From contig NZ_JABFDG010000005.1 of NCBI RefSeq assembly GCF_013403955.1, positions 186,001-250,000 on the forward strand: a DNA stretch of 64,000 bases. Reading direction: 5' to 3'. Positions 16,385 through 25,480 of this stretch are shown piece by piece; positions within the stretch are counted from its first letter, which is position 1; each line of letters begins with the position of its first letter. Source of the DNA: Winogradskyella vidalii (lineage in GTDB: Bacteria; Bacteroidota; Bacteroidia; Flavobacteriales; Flavobacteriaceae). Both the position numbers and the translations under genes were made by a program. The notes beneath the pieces were generated by a model that worked only from the letters and a program-made list of their open reading frames with translations, was not told the origin of the DNA and ran no database searches.

Positions 16385-17422
16385 ATGAAGCAAAACAAGA
16401 ATGTATTTGATAATGTACTTCAACTAATAGGAAATACACCACTTATCAAATTAAACAGAATGGCTGCTGATTTTGATGGCGAATTTTACGCAAAGGTTGA
16501 AGCGTTTAATCCTGGTCATTCTTCAAAAGACAGAATTGCATTACATATAATAGAAGAAGCAGAGCGTCAAGGTATTTTAACGCCTGGTGACACTATTATA
16601 GAAACAACATCTGGTAATACAGGTTTTAGTATTGCAATGGTGAGCATCATAAAAGGGTACGAATGTATTTTGGCTGTAAGTTCTAAGTCTTCACCAGATA
16701 AAATAGACATGCTAAAGTCAATGGGAGCAAAAGTTTATGTTTGCCCTGCACACGTTAAAGCAGATGACCCTCGTTCGTATTATGAAGTTGCAAAACGCTT
16801 ACACGAAGAAAATAAAGGATCTATTTATATTAATCAATATTTCAATCAATTAAATATTGATGCACATTATAATACCACAGGACCAGAGATTTGGGAGCAA
16901 ACCAGTGGAGAAATCACACACTTAATTGCTTGTAGTGGTACTGGAGGTACAATTTCAGGAATTTCTAAATATTTAAAAGAGCAAAACTCAAACGTTAAAG
17001 TGATTGGTGTAGATGCTTACGGATCCGTATTACAAAAATACCATGAAACACGTGAGTTTGATGATAAAGAGATTTATCCATACCGAATTGAAGGTTTAGG
17101 GAAAAATTTAATTCCTTCAGCCACAGATTTTGATGCTATAGACAAATTTGTAAAAGTTACAGATGAAGAAAGTGCACATACTGCAAGAGAAATTTCTAAT
17201 ACAGAAGGACTTTTTGTTGGTTATACAAGTGGTGCTGCTATGCAAGCTATAAAACAATTACAAGAAGAAGGCGAGTTTAAGTCTTCAGACAAAATTGTTG
17301 TTATTTTTCCTGATCATGGGTCACGTTATATGAGTAAAGTTTATAACGATAAATGGATGGAAGATCAAGGCTTTTTTGACAGTAAAACGGAAGTACAAGC
17401 TACTATTGAACATATAAAATAA
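16385..17422 (+). CDS. PLP cysteine-synthase-family enzyme, probable cysteate synthase (CapA-like)
   Basis: 345 aa, fold type II PLP enzyme. The PLP lysine is K48 in NPGHSSKDR; the substrate loop ETTSGNTG and the phosphate loop GTGGT(I)SG are intact. The lysine motif HSSKDR differs from the GxSxKDR of CysK/CysM. Gene order is the main clue: the next gene is an alpha-oxoamine synthase of the type that joins cysteate to an acyl chain. In Bacteroidota that make sulfonolipids, a cysteine-synthase homolog forms L-cysteate from O-phosphoserine and sulfite (capnine pathway). Plain cysteine synthase remains the alternative. A terminator separates the two genes, but they share strand and theme. Confidence 0.75.
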   Translation: MKQNKNVFDNVLQLIGNTPLIKLNRMAADFDGEFYAKVEAFNPGHSSKDRIALHIIEEAERQGILTPGDTIIETTSGNTGFSIAMVSIIKGYECILAVSSKSSPDKIDMLKSMGAKVYVCPAHVKADDPRSYYEVAKRLHEENKGSIYINQYFNQLNIDAHYNTTGPEIWEQTSGEITHLIACSGTGGTISGISKYLKEQNSNVKVIGVDAYGSVLQKYHETREFDDKEIYPYRIEGLGKNLIPSATDFDAIDKFVKVTDEESAHTAREISNTEGLFVGYTSGAAMQAIKQLQEEGEFKSSDKIVVIFPDHGSRYMSKVYNDKWMEDQGFFDSKTEVQATIEHIK

Positions 17423-17442
17423 TACACAAAACATAATGTAAT

Positions 17443-17474
17443 ACCTATCATACATAACTTGTGATGGGTTTTTT
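17443..17474 (+). terminator. Terminator after the cysteate-synthase-like gene
   Basis: ACCTATCA (17443-17450) pairs with TGATGGGT (17462-17469) with one G-U, and six T follow. Weaker than the others, so some read-through into the acyltransferase is plausible. Confidence 0.6.
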
Positions 17475-17522
17475 CATTTAAAACTTGGTTAATAGTTATT
17501 ATGAGGTCATAAGATTATTACC

Positions 17523-17530
17523 TAGTTTTG
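17523..17530 (+). promoter_or_regulatory. -7 box of the cysteate acyltransferase-like gene
   Basis: TAGTTTTG, exact TAnnTTTG, 88 nt before ATG 17619. The leader can form a TCTATG/CATAGA hairpin (17571-17592). Confidence 0.45.
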
Positions 17531-17618
17531 CACATACTAACTAGATTGAATTAACAATTATTAAAAGTTTGTCTATGGGCTTAACACATAGAAAAGCGAT
17601 TAATAGCAAAGAACGCGC

Positions 17619-18878
17619 ATGAAGGATTTATTTGAAAAGATTTATAGAGATAAGGGACCGCTAGGAAAATGGGCCGCTCAGGCAGAAGGTTATTTTGTTT
17701 TTCCAAAACTTGAAGGTCAGATTTCTAATAGGATGAAATTTCAAGGCAAAGATGTAGTCACATGGAGTATCAATGATTATTTAGGCTTGGCAAATCATCC
17801 AGAAGTAAGAAAAGTTGATGCAGAAGCAGCTGCCGCTTATGGTTCTGCTTACCCTATGGGAGCACGTATGATGTCTGGTCATACAGATTTACACGAACAA
17901 TTACAAAATGAATTAGCAGCTTTTGTTAAAAAAGAAGCCGCTTATTTATTAAACTTTGGGTATCAAGGTATGGTATCTACTATAGATGCTTTAGTAGCCA
18001 AAGATGACATTATTGTATATGATGTAGATTCACATGCTTGTATTATTGATGGTGTGCGTTTACATATGGGAAAACGTTTTACCTATAAGCATAACGATAT
18101 TGAAAGTTTAGAAAAAAACCTTGAACGTGCTACAAAAATGGCCGAGCAAACTGGTGGAGGAATTCTTGTAATTTCTGAAGGTGTGTTTGGAATGCGTGGT
18201 GAGCAAGGACGTTTAAAAGAAATTGTGGCACTTAAGGAAAAATACAACTTTAGATTTTTCGTTGATGATGCACACGGTTTTGGTACTTTAGGAGCTACAG
18301 GTGCTGGAGCAGGTGAGGAGCAAGGTGTTCAAGATGATATAGATGTTTATTTTGCAACTTTTGCTAAGTCTATGGCAAGTACAGGGGCATTTATAGCAGC
18401 AGATAAAGAGATTATAGATTATTTAAAATATAACTTACGTTCACAGATGTTTGCTAAATCGTTACAAATGCAACTTGTTGTTGGGGCATTAAAACGTTTA
18501 GATATGTTGCGTACAATGCCAGAGTTAAAGCAGAACCTTTGGACTGTAGTAAATGCTTTACAATCAGGTTTAAAAGAGCGTGGCTTTGATATTGGGACCA
18601 CACAAAGTTGTGTAACACCTGTATATTTAAAAGGAAGTATCCCAGAAGCCATGGCTTTAGTAAGGGATTTACGTGAGAATTACGGTATCTTTTGTTCAAT
18701 TGTTGTTTATCCTGTGATACCAAAAGGACTAATTTTACTTAGAATGATTCCGACGGCGACCCATAATTTAGAGGATGTAAAAGAAACTCTAGATGCTTTT
18801 GATGCTATTAGAGATCGTTTAGTAAACGGTACCTACAAAAGAATGTCGGCAGCTTTAATTGCTGAAATGGGAGAATAA
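17619..18878 (+). CDS. Alpha-oxoamine synthase, probable cysteate-C-fatty-acyltransferase (CapB/Cft-like)
   Basis: 419 aa, PLP fold type I. The PLP lysine is K250 in ATFAKSMASTG; D216-D217-A-H219 binds the cofactor and H139 (DSHACIIDG) stacks on the ring. It belongs with serine palmitoyltransferase, KBL and BioF, which condense an amino acid with an acyl thioester. It differs from the Bacteroides-type serine palmitoyltransferase in its N-terminus (KDLFEKIYRDKGPLGKWA) and in a Gly/Ala-rich GATGAGAGEEQG segment. Flavobacterium johnsoniae uses an enzyme of this family (Cft) to make capnine, the sulfonolipid base needed for efficient gliding. The cysteate-synthase-like neighbour supports cysteate as substrate. 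Serine palmitoyltransferase is the alternative. Confidence 0.8.
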   Translation: MKDLFEKIYRDKGPLGKWAAQAEGYFVFPKLEGQISNRMKFQGKDVVTWSINDYLGLANHPEVRKVDAEAAAAYGSAYPMGARMMSGHTDLHEQLQNELAAFVKKEAAYLLNFGYQGMVSTIDALVAKDDIIVYDVDSHACIIDGVRLHMGKRFTYKHNDIESLEKNLERATKMAEQTGGGILVISEGVFGMRGEQGRLKEIVALKEKYNFRFFVDDAHGFGTLGATGAGAGEEQGVQDDIDVYFATFAKSMASTGAFIAADKEIIDYLKYNLRSQMFAKSLQMQLVVGALKRLDMLRTMPELKQNLWTVVNALQSGLKERGFDIGTTQSCVTPVYLKGSIPEAMALVRDLRENYGIFCSIVVYPVIPKGLILLRMIPTATHNLEDVKETLDAFDAIRDRLVNGTYKRMSAALIAEMGE

Positions 18879-18898
18879 TTTTCTTTCATTCTCAATAC

Positions 18899-18941
18899 AA
18901 AAAAACGATTATCATATTTTATAATGATAATCGTTTTTTTT
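18899..18941. terminator. Strong bidirectional terminator
   Basis: The arm at 18899-18915 (A-run, then CGATTATCAT) pairs perfectly over 17 bp with 18924-18940 (ATGATAATCG, then T-run). It has A-runs and T-runs on both sides, so it serves both the acyltransferase gene and the convergent GNAT gene ending at 18972. Confidence 0.9.
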
Positions 18942-18971
18942 GTTTGTTAAACTGGGTAAATAATACTGTTG

Positions 18972-20090
18972 TTACAAATCCTTAACGAAAGTTTTACGTC
19001 TGGCATAAACAATAGGGTCAAAGTGTTTCCAGATTTGCTTTATGGCTAAATTATCTTCAAGCTCAGGAGTTCTATAACATCTTTCTATGCCTTTTGCTTT
19101 AAAGGTTTCATAGTACTCGTTAAATATTACAGCATGAATGCCCTTGTTTTGATATTCAGGAAGAATACCAATTAAGTAAAAAATAACTTCCTTGCTGTTG
19201 CGTTTTGCTTTGAGAATATGCGTAAATCCTAAGGGAAATAATTTTCCATTCGCCTTTTGCAATGCTTCAGCAAATCTTGGCATTACAATAGCAAAGCCTA
19301 TAAGTTTATTGTCTTTGTCAACAACAAATTTGATGTATTCTGGGTTGATAAAACTTATGAATTTCTTTTTAAAATATTCTTTTTGAATATCAGTAATTTC
19401 AACAAAGGAAGATAGCGAAGCGTAGCTTTCATTAAATAAGTCAAACATGCGATCAACATATGGCATTACCTCTTCGGTCTTTGTAAACTTTAAAGCTCTA
19501 ATGCTGTAGCGACGTTTGATGAGTTCTTGTGCTTTTTTAAAGAATTCGGGCTTTACGTTTTCAAATGGAAAGCTGCTTTCGGCATATTCCTTTTCAATTT
19601 GATAACCACGACTTTTATAGTGATTAACGTAATAAGGATGATTGTACCAAGTAATCATTGTTGCTAAGTGATCATAACCTTCGGTCATAACACCAACTTT
19701 ATCGAGGTTAGAGAATCCAACCGGACCCTCTGCATAACTGAGTTGATTTTCTCTTCCGATGTTTTCAATCGTATCAAACAACGCGGAACTAACTGCTAGG
19801 TCATCAATAAAATCAAACCAGCCAAAGCGCATTTTTTTAATGCCTTTTTTGTCAACTTCTAACCAATTGATAATCGCTGCAATTCTACCTACAATTTCTC
19901 CTGACTTATACGCTAAGAAAAAACGAGCCTCTGCATCGTTAAAAATAGGATTTTTGTCCTTGTTAAAAGTTTCTAATTCTTGTTTTATTATTGGAGGAAC
20001 CCAATATTCAGATCCTTTATATAATTTAAAAGGAAATTGGACAAACGCTTTTAAGTCTTTTTTAGACTTGGCTTCTTTAATTGTTATCAT
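18972..20090 (-). CDS. GNAT-fold acyltransferase-like protein (often misnamed GTP cyclohydrolase)
   Basis: 372 aa, no signal peptide. The N-terminal half (KAFVQFPFKLYKGSEYWVPP, then ARFFLAYKSGEIVGRIAAI) and the C-terminal half (FVVDKDNKLIGFAIVMPRF, then LIGILPEYQNKGIHAVIFNEY) each look like part of a GNAT fold; the second holds the CoA-binding LPEYQNKGIHA. Proteins of this type occur widely in Bacteroidota without proven function. Bacterial ceramide synthase is also a GNAT protein, so an N-acyltransferase acting on capnine is a reasonable inference from its position opposite the sulfonolipid genes. It starts 20 bp after the outer-membrane protein gene and is likely cotranscribed with it. Confidence 0.7.
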   Translation of the reverse strand: MITIKEAKSKKDLKAFVQFPFKLYKGSEYWVPPIIKQELETFNKDKNPIFNDAEARFFLAYKSGEIVGRIAAIINWLEVDKKGIKKMRFGWFDFIDDLAVSSALFDTIENIGRENQLSYAEGPVGFSNLDKVGVMTEGYDHLATMITWYNHPYYVNHYKSRGYQIEKEYAESSFPFENVKPEFFKKAQELIKRRYSIRALKFTKTEEVMPYVDRMFDLFNESYASLSSFVEITDIQKEYFKKKFISFINPEYIKFVVDKDNKLIGFAIVMPRFAEALQKANGKLFPLGFTHILKAKRNSKEVIFYLIGILPEYQNKGIHAVIFNEYYETFKAKGIERCYRTPELEDNLAIKQIWKHFDPIVYARRKTFVKDL

Positions 20091-20110
20091 ACAGTGCGCA
20101 AATCTATAAT

Positions 20111-21076
20111 TTAAGACTCAAATTCCGTTGCTTTTTTATTCTTATTTCTTCTAGCTTTGCGTTTGCCTTGATCTTTAGCCGAATTTCCATTATCAATTTT
20201 TTTGTCTTTATGAAAATCTAAGCGGTATGAAGCGCCAAAAGCAATATTAAATATAGAAGGCGTATCTTTTGTATTAAAAGCAATATTTGCGTCTAATTGA
20301 AAATCTTTAGTCCAGAGATAAGCACCTCCAAATCTAAAAATGTTATCTGCATAAAAATCACTTTTTATACCTTGGGTTTCTCCAAATATTACCCACTGTG
20401 GTGTAAAGGAATGGGTAAGCGTAAGTACATATTGAAAATCAGTCTGATCAGTACCAATTCTATCCATTATTAGATTCATCACAAAAACCCAACCACCATT
20501 AAAGTTGTTTTGTGTGGCAACCATGACTTTAGGACTAAAACCTTGAATACCTGTAGCAGTATAAGGATTATCATCGGTATCTAAATTTGCACCTGCGTAA
20601 AGTGAAACTGCTGGTATTAATGATTTCCAGCTAAATTTGTTGTTCGCATGGTAACTATATAGATTTGGTTTTTCATCACCTGCATTTTTATAGGGGTCGT
20701 AAATTAAATATTTAGCACCTAAAGTAAAGTTTTTAAAATTAGAGCGTTTTATATCATCTGGAATAGCTCCGTTGGTGTTTAGTGTTTGGGTATCATTTTG
20801 ATAAATACCGTCTAGAGATAATTCTAATTGCTCAAAAAATAAGCCGTAACGTAAGCCAAAATCGAGTCCAAAACCTGAAACATCATAATTGGCGAGTGCA
20901 TGTTCTTCTTTAACAGAGAACGCACCTGCTTCAAACTGTACAACACCTGTTCCTACGGAGAACGCACTTTTTGAAACGCCTGGACGGTTAGAGTTGATCA
21001 CTTCAGTATACTGAGCAGAAGCAAAATTAAAGGAAATTAAAATAAGTAAAACAAGTGTGGATTTGAGTATTTGCAT
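20111..21076 (-). CDS. Outer-membrane protein, MetA/phenol-degradation transporter type
   Basis: 321 aa. Signal peptide (LVLLILISFNFASAQ, cleavage near 22), then an N-terminal signature (NRPGVSKSAFSVGTGVVQFE) and alternating strands of a small beta-barrel, as in the Phenol_MetA_deg family. The tail after residue 290 is basic and disordered (GKRKARRNKNKK). Function in the outer membrane is unknown, possibly a lipid or hydrophobic-compound channel. It is the first gene of a unit with the GNAT protein. Confidence 0.8.
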   Translation of the reverse strand: MQILKSTLVLLILISFNFASAQYTEVINSNRPGVSKSAFSVGTGVVQFEAGAFSVKEEHALANYDVSGFGLDFGLRYGLFFEQLELSLDGIYQNDTQTLNTNGAIPDDIKRSNFKNFTLGAKYLIYDPYKNAGDEKPNLYSYHANNKFSWKSLIPAVSLYAGANLDTDDNPYTATGIQGFSPKVMVATQNNFNGGWVFVMNLIMDRIGTDQTDFQYVLTLTHSFTPQWVIFGETQGIKSDFYADNIFRFGGAYLWTKDFQLDANIAFNTKDTPSIFNIAFGASYRLDFHKDKKIDNGNSAKDQGKRKARRNKNKKATEFES

Positions 21077-21148
21077 TAGGTATCGGTTTAACGAACTTTT
21101 CAGGTTTTATTAGGGGTTATATTTAATCAATAGAGAAAAGTTCAAATT

Positions 21149-21156
21149 CAAATATA
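21149..21156 (-). promoter_or_regulatory. -7 box of the MetA-type OMP/GNAT unit
   Basis: Minus strand TATATTTG, exact TAnnTTTG, 72 nt from ATG 21076. Confidence 0.45.
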
Positions 21157-21210
21157 GATATTTTATAGTTTTTTTAAGGAATAATAACGGATTATAAATG
21201 TGTATAATTG

Positions 21211-21218
21211 TATTTTTG
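21211..21218 (+). promoter_or_regulatory. -7 box of the DUF4834 gene
   Basis: TATTTTTG, exact TAnnTTTG, 20 nt before ATG 21239. It lies inside the longer GTG-started frame (21200), which it excludes. Confidence 0.55.
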
Positions 21219-21238
21219 GTGATTATATTATGTTTATC

Positions 21239-21514
21239 ATGGGATTACTGAGAACAATTTTAATTATTTTATTAATTTACTTTGGCTTTAAGATTTTATC
21301 ACGTCTTTTTGCCCCTTTATTAATGCGGTTTGTTGCTAAAAAAGCAGAAGAAAAATTTGGGGAACAATTTGGAGGTTTTCCCAATCAGAATCAACAAAGA
21401 CAGCAACAAAAAGAGAAAGAAGGAGAAACGGTTATTGATAAAATGCCCAATAAAAACAAATCTTCTAATGAGAAAGTAGGAGAATATATCGATTACGAAG
21501 AAATTGACGAATAG
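21239..21514 (+). CDS. DUF4834-family small membrane protein
   Basis: 91 aa from ATG 21239 (MGLLRTILIILLIYFGFKIL); an ATG at 21230 adding three residues is also possible. One N-terminal membrane helix, a basic juxtamembrane patch (RFVAKKAEEKFG), a Gln-rich linker (NQNQQRQQQKEKEG) and an acidic end (YIDYEEIDE). Found next to yfhO-type genes in many Flavobacteriaceae, as here (97 bp upstream). Function unknown. Confidence 0.8.
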   Translation: MGLLRTILIILLIYFGFKILSRLFAPLLMRFVAKKAEEKFGEQFGGFPNQNQQRQQQKEKEGETVIDKMPNKNKSSNEKVGEYIDYEEIDE

Positions 21515-21610
21515 ATTTCTTCTTCTTTTTATGCTATATGAAAGGCCATAAAACATAATGTCTCAAAAAAAATAACTACTTTTCAGAATCATTCAACTTA
21601 AAGTATTTTC

Positions 21611-24073
21611 ATGTCATTTTCCATTAAACGTTTACTACCACATCTCTTAGTTTTAATAGGGTTTGTGGTTTTGTCATTAGCCTATTTTAGTCCTGTTTTA
21701 GAAGGCAAGAAAATCAACCAAAGTGATATTATGCATTACATTGGTATGGCAGAACAGCAAAAAGAATTTGCTGAAACTACAGGTGAAGAAACGTATTGGA
21801 CCAATAGTGCATTTGGCGGTATGCCAACCTATCAGTTGGGGGCAAAATATCCACACAATTACATAAAGCAACTCGATTTAACCTTACGTTTTTTACCGCG
21901 GCCTGCAGATTATCTTTTCTTATATTTTATTGGATTTTATATTTTATTACTGTCTTTAAAAGTCGATTTTAAACTCGCAGCTTTAGGCGCATTAGCGTTT
22001 GGATTTTCCACCTATCTCATTATTATTCTTGGGGTTGGTCATAACTCTAAAGCACATGCCATTGCTTACATGCCAATGGTTTTGGCGGGAATTGTGCTCA
22101 CATTTAGAAAAAAATATATTTGCGGATTTTTGTTAACGGCTGTTGCGGCTGGCTTGCAACTTGTTGCCAATCATCCGCAAATGAGTTATTATCTATTCCT
22201 CTTAATTTTAGTATTAGGGTTGGCCTATCTCGTTGATGCCTACAAGAAAAAAGTATGGCCTCATTTTTTTAAATCTGTAGGTTTATTAGTTGTTGCGGCT
22301 ATAATTGCAATTGGTTTAAACGCCACAAGTTTAATGGCGACACAAGAATATGTAAAGGAGAGTACACGTGGCAAAAGTGAGTTAACTATAAATACCGATG
22401 GCTCACCAAAAGAGGTGACCTCTGGCTTAAGTAGAGATTATATAACAGAATATAGTTACGGTCTTTTAGAAACCTTCAACCTTTATATTCCGAAGTTTAT
22501 GGGAGGAGGCAACTATGAAGATGTTGGTAAAGATTCTGAAACCTATAAAGCTTATATCAATTTAGGAGCTTCGCCAATTGATGCTTTAAATGCTTCACGA
22601 AATGCACCAATGTATTGGGGTGACCAACCTATTGTTGAAGCACCAGCTTATGTTGGCGCTGTAATCATTTTTCTATTTGTATTAGGCTTGTTTTTAGTTA
22701 AAGGTCGATTGAAATGGTGGCTCGTTGGTGGAACATTGTTGTCATGGGTATTATCATTAGGTAAAAATTGGTTTTTTGTTGAAAACCCTCAACCAGATAG
22801 TAATCCTATTACGAATTTCTTCATTGACTTTATTCCATTATACGATAAGTTTAGAGCGGTAAGTTCTATTCAAGTATTATTAGAATTATGTGTTCCGGTA
22901 TTAGGTGTTTTTGCTTTGGTACGTTTGTTTAATGACTTTCAGAAGGATGAAGAGAAGTTAAAAGCTCTAAAATATACGGTAGGAATCACAGGAGGTTTAG
23001 CGCTACTATTTTTACTCTTTAAATCTACATTATTCGATTTTGAAGGCCTTAGAGATGACCAATATATTGAAGCTTATGGACAACCATTTATTGATGCAAT
23101 AATTGAAGACCGTAAATCTTTAATGACAGCAGACACACTAAGAACTCTAATATTAGTTTTACTTTCAGCAGGAACGATTTTTCTATTCTTAAAGAAGAAG
23201 ATATCAGAAAATATAGTGGTGGTTGTTTTTGCAGTATTGATACTTTTCGATTTGGTTGTTGTAGATAAAAAATATGTTAATAATGATAATTTTATTTCAG
23301 CTGTAAAAGTTGATAAACCCTACCAGCCGAATCAAGCCGACAGAGAAATCTTAAAAGATAAAGGCCATTTTAGAGTCATGGATATGTCTTCAGAAGGGCA
23401 ACAGAAACCAGCAAAAGCGGCTTATTTTCATAATTCTTTAATGGGGTATAGTGCCGCTAAATTAGGCCGTGTGAATGAGTTGTTAGATTTTCATGTGTAC
23501 AAAAACAACATGAATGTGCTCAATATGCTTAACACTAAATATATCATTGCAGAAGAACAAAATACCGTTTTTCCTTACACTAATACAGATGCTAATGGTA
23601 ATGCATGGTTTGTGTCTCAGTTAAACGTTGTTGCTAATGCCAATGAGGAAATAATGGCATTAGATAGTCTAAACACAAAAACTACTGCCGTTTTAGATAA
23701 TGAATTTCAAACGACTCATAATTTAAAAACAAATTATCAAGTTGATTCTACGGCCACGATTCAGTTAAAGGAATTTCAACCCAATTATTTAAAATACGAA
23801 TCTCATAACAGCAATGATGGTTTAGCGGTCTTCTCAGAAATTTATTATAATCATGGTTGGAATGCCTATATAGATAATGAATTGGTGCCTCATTTTAGAG
23901 TGAATTATGTATTGAGAGCATTAGAATTACCAAAAGGAAATCATACGATTGAATTTAAGTTTGAACCACAAGTTGTAGAAACCGGAAGTAAAATTGCTTT
24001 GGCGAGTTCGGCTATTTTGGGAATTTTGCTACTATTAGGTGTTTTCTATACTTTTAAAAAGAAGGACGACTGA
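21611..24073 (+). CDS. YfhO-family membrane protein
   Basis: 820 aa with about 12-13 membrane helices, the first at 12-28 (LVLIGFVVLSLAYFSP), then a periplasmic loop with the family landmarks SDIMHYIGMAEQQKEF and WTNSAFGGMPTYQLG. A C-terminal soluble region carries HGWNAYIDNELVPHFRVNY before the last helix. YfhO proteins are GT-C-like, lipid-linked sugar transferases for envelope polymers (teichoic acid glycosylation in Firmicutes). The substrate in Bacteroidota is unknown. The following glycosyltransferase and flippase genes on the same strand suggest a role in surface glycans. Confidence 0.9.
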   Translation: MSFSIKRLLPHLLVLIGFVVLSLAYFSPVLEGKKINQSDIMHYIGMAEQQKEFAETTGEETYWTNSAFGGMPTYQLGAKYPHNYIKQLDLTLRFLPRPADYLFLYFIGFYILLLSLKVDFKLAALGALAFGFSTYLIIILGVGHNSKAHAIAYMPMVLAGIVLTFRKKYICGFLLTAVAAGLQLVANHPQMSYYLFLLILVLGLAYLVDAYKKKVWPHFFKSVGLLVVAAIIAIGLNATSLMATQEYVKESTRGKSELTINTDGSPKEVTSGLSRDYITEYSYGLLETFNLYIPKFMGGGNYEDVGKDSETYKAYINLGASPIDALNASRNAPMYWGDQPIVEAPAYVGAVIIFLFVLGLFLVKGRLKWWLVGGTLLSWVLSLGKNWFFVENPQPDSNPITNFFIDFIPLYDKFRAVSSIQVLLELCVPVLGVFALVRLFNDFQKDEEKLKALKYTVGITGGLALLFLLFKSTLFDFEGLRDDQYIEAYGQPFIDAIIEDRKSLMTADTLRTLILVLLSAGTIFLFLKKKISENIVVVVFAVLILFDLVVVDKKYVNNDNFISAVKVDKPYQPNQADREILKDKGHFRVMDMSSEGQQKPAKAAYFHNSLMGYSAAKLGRVNELLDFHVYKNNMNVLNMLNTKYIIAEEQNTVFPYTNTDANGNAWFVSQLNVVANANEEIMALDSLNTKTTAVLDNEFQTTHNLKTNYQVDSTATIQLKEFQPNYLKYESHNSNDGLAVFSEIYYNHGWNAYIDNELVPHFRVNYVLRALELPKGNHTIEFKFEPQVVETGSKIALASSAILGILLLLGVFYTFKKKDD

Positions 24074-24078
24074 TTGTT

Positions 24079-24142
24079 ATTCCTGTTTTAACAGGAATCC
24101 ATAATCTACAAATAACAAGTAGATTCCTGTTTTCGCAGGAAT
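24079..24142. repeat. Composite REP-like palindromic element
   Basis: Copy 1: ATTCCTGTT-TT-AACAGGAAT, perfect 9-bp arms (24079-24098). Copy 2: ATTCCTG-TTTTCG-CAGGAAT (24123-24142). Between them AATCTAC (24103-24109) and GTAGATT (24119-24125) form a third stem. The unit ends GGAATGACA, and its ATG (24141) is not a real start. It resembles BIME-type paired REPs and the ATTCCC-N8-GGGAAT repeats of Neisseria in design. Confidence 0.8.
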
Positions 24143-24149
24143 GACAGAA

Positions 24150-25445
24150 ATGAGCAAAACAAAAACACTCATAATAACTTATTATTGGCCACCAGCAGGC
24201 GGTCCAGGCGTGCAACGTTGGTTGAAATTCGTGAAGTACTTACCTGAATTTGGCGTTGAACCTATTGTGTATTGCCCTGAAAACCCAAACTATCCTATTA
24301 GAGATGAAAGTTTGGTTAATGAAATACCGGAACAACTAACCTTATTAAAACAGCCAATCCGAGAACCTTATGGATTGGCGAGTGTATTTTCAAAAGGAAA
24401 ATCTAAAAAGATAAGTTCTGGCGTTATTCCAAAAGCTAAAAAACAATCGCTGATTGAGAAAGCGATGCTTTACATTAGAGGCAATTATTTTATTCCTGAT
24501 GCACGAAAAAATTGGATAAAACCATCGGTTGAGTTCTTATTGGATTATATAAAAGAACATCAAATTGAAACCATTATTACCACAGGTCCACCACACAGTT
24601 TGCATCTCATTGGTTTACAATTAAAAGCCAGGTGTGGTGTAAAATGGTTAGCCGATTTTAGAGATCCTTGGACAACTATTGGCTATCACAAAGACTTAAA
24701 ACTAACAGCAGCTTCAAAAGCAAAACATTTAGAATTAGAACAAGCTGTTTTAAATTCTGCAGATGAAATAATAGTTACAAGTCATCATACTAAAAACGAA
24801 TTTCAGACTAAAACACAGCAACCCATCACTGTAATTACAAATGGTTACGATACGCATAACGTTAGGGTAGAAGGCAAGGACAAACAGTTTACCTTATCGC
24901 ATATTGGGTCTTTATTGTCAGAAAGAAACCCTGTTGTTTTATGGGAAGTACTATCTGAGTTAATTCAAGAAAATAAAGCGTTTTCTGATGTTTTTAAACT
25001 ACAACTCATAGGTGTAGTTAGTGACGATGTTATAGACTCTATTCATCACAATGGATTAAAAAATCATGTAGATGTTGTGGGCTATGTAAGTCATGATAAA
25101 GCGATACAATTTCAAATGAAATCGCAATTATTATTGCTTATTGAAATAGATTCTGAAGACACCAAAGCCATAATTGCAGGTAAAGTTTTTGAGTATTTAA
25201 TTTCAGAAACTCCCATTTTAGCTTTAGGTCCAAAAGATGCTGATGTAGAACGAATTATAACATCTACGAATACAGGATGTTATTTTAACTATCAACAGAA
25301 AGCGGAATTAAAATCGCAACTTTTAAGCTATTTTGAAGCGTTTCAAAATAACGATTTAAAAGTAAACGCTATTGGTTTGCAGCCGTATAGTAGAAAAGCC
25401 TTGACAGAGAAATTGGCGAAATTAATTAAGCACATGCAATCGTAA
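24150..25445 (+). CDS. Glycosyltransferase (GT4-like)
   Basis: 431 aa from ATG 24150 (MSKTKTLIITYYWPPAGGPG). The in-frame ATG at 24141 is part of the upstream palindrome and is rejected. N-terminal Rossmann domain with the Gly-rich GGPGVQRWLKFVKYL, acceptor-side signature (TTGPPHSLHLIGLQL, then WLADFRDPW), and a C-terminal donor domain (LSHIGSLLSERNP, IAGKVFEYLISETPILALG). The EYLIS...PILA segment corresponds to the sugar-nucleotide site. Likely adds a sugar to a surface glycan, in concert with the neighbouring YfhO and flippase genes. Confidence 0.88.
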   Translation: MSKTKTLIITYYWPPAGGPGVQRWLKFVKYLPEFGVEPIVYCPENPNYPIRDESLVNEIPEQLTLLKQPIREPYGLASVFSKGKSKKISSGVIPKAKKQSLIEKAMLYIRGNYFIPDARKNWIKPSVEFLLDYIKEHQIETIITTGPPHSLHLIGLQLKARCGVKWLADFRDPWTTIGYHKDLKLTAASKAKHLELEQAVLNSADEIIVTSHHTKNEFQTKTQQPITVITNGYDTHNVRVEGKDKQFTLSHIGSLLSERNPVVLWEVLSELIQENKAFSDVFKLQLIGVVSDDVIDSIHHNGLKNHVDVVGYVSHDKAIQFQMKSQLLLLIEIDSEDTKAIIAGKVFEYLISETPILALGPKDADVERIITSTNTGCYFNYQQKAELKSQLLSYFEAFQNNDLKVNAIGLQPYSRKALTEKLAKLIKHMQS

Positions 25446-25480
25446 TAAAACGGATTGAATTTACTACAAGATTAAATCAG

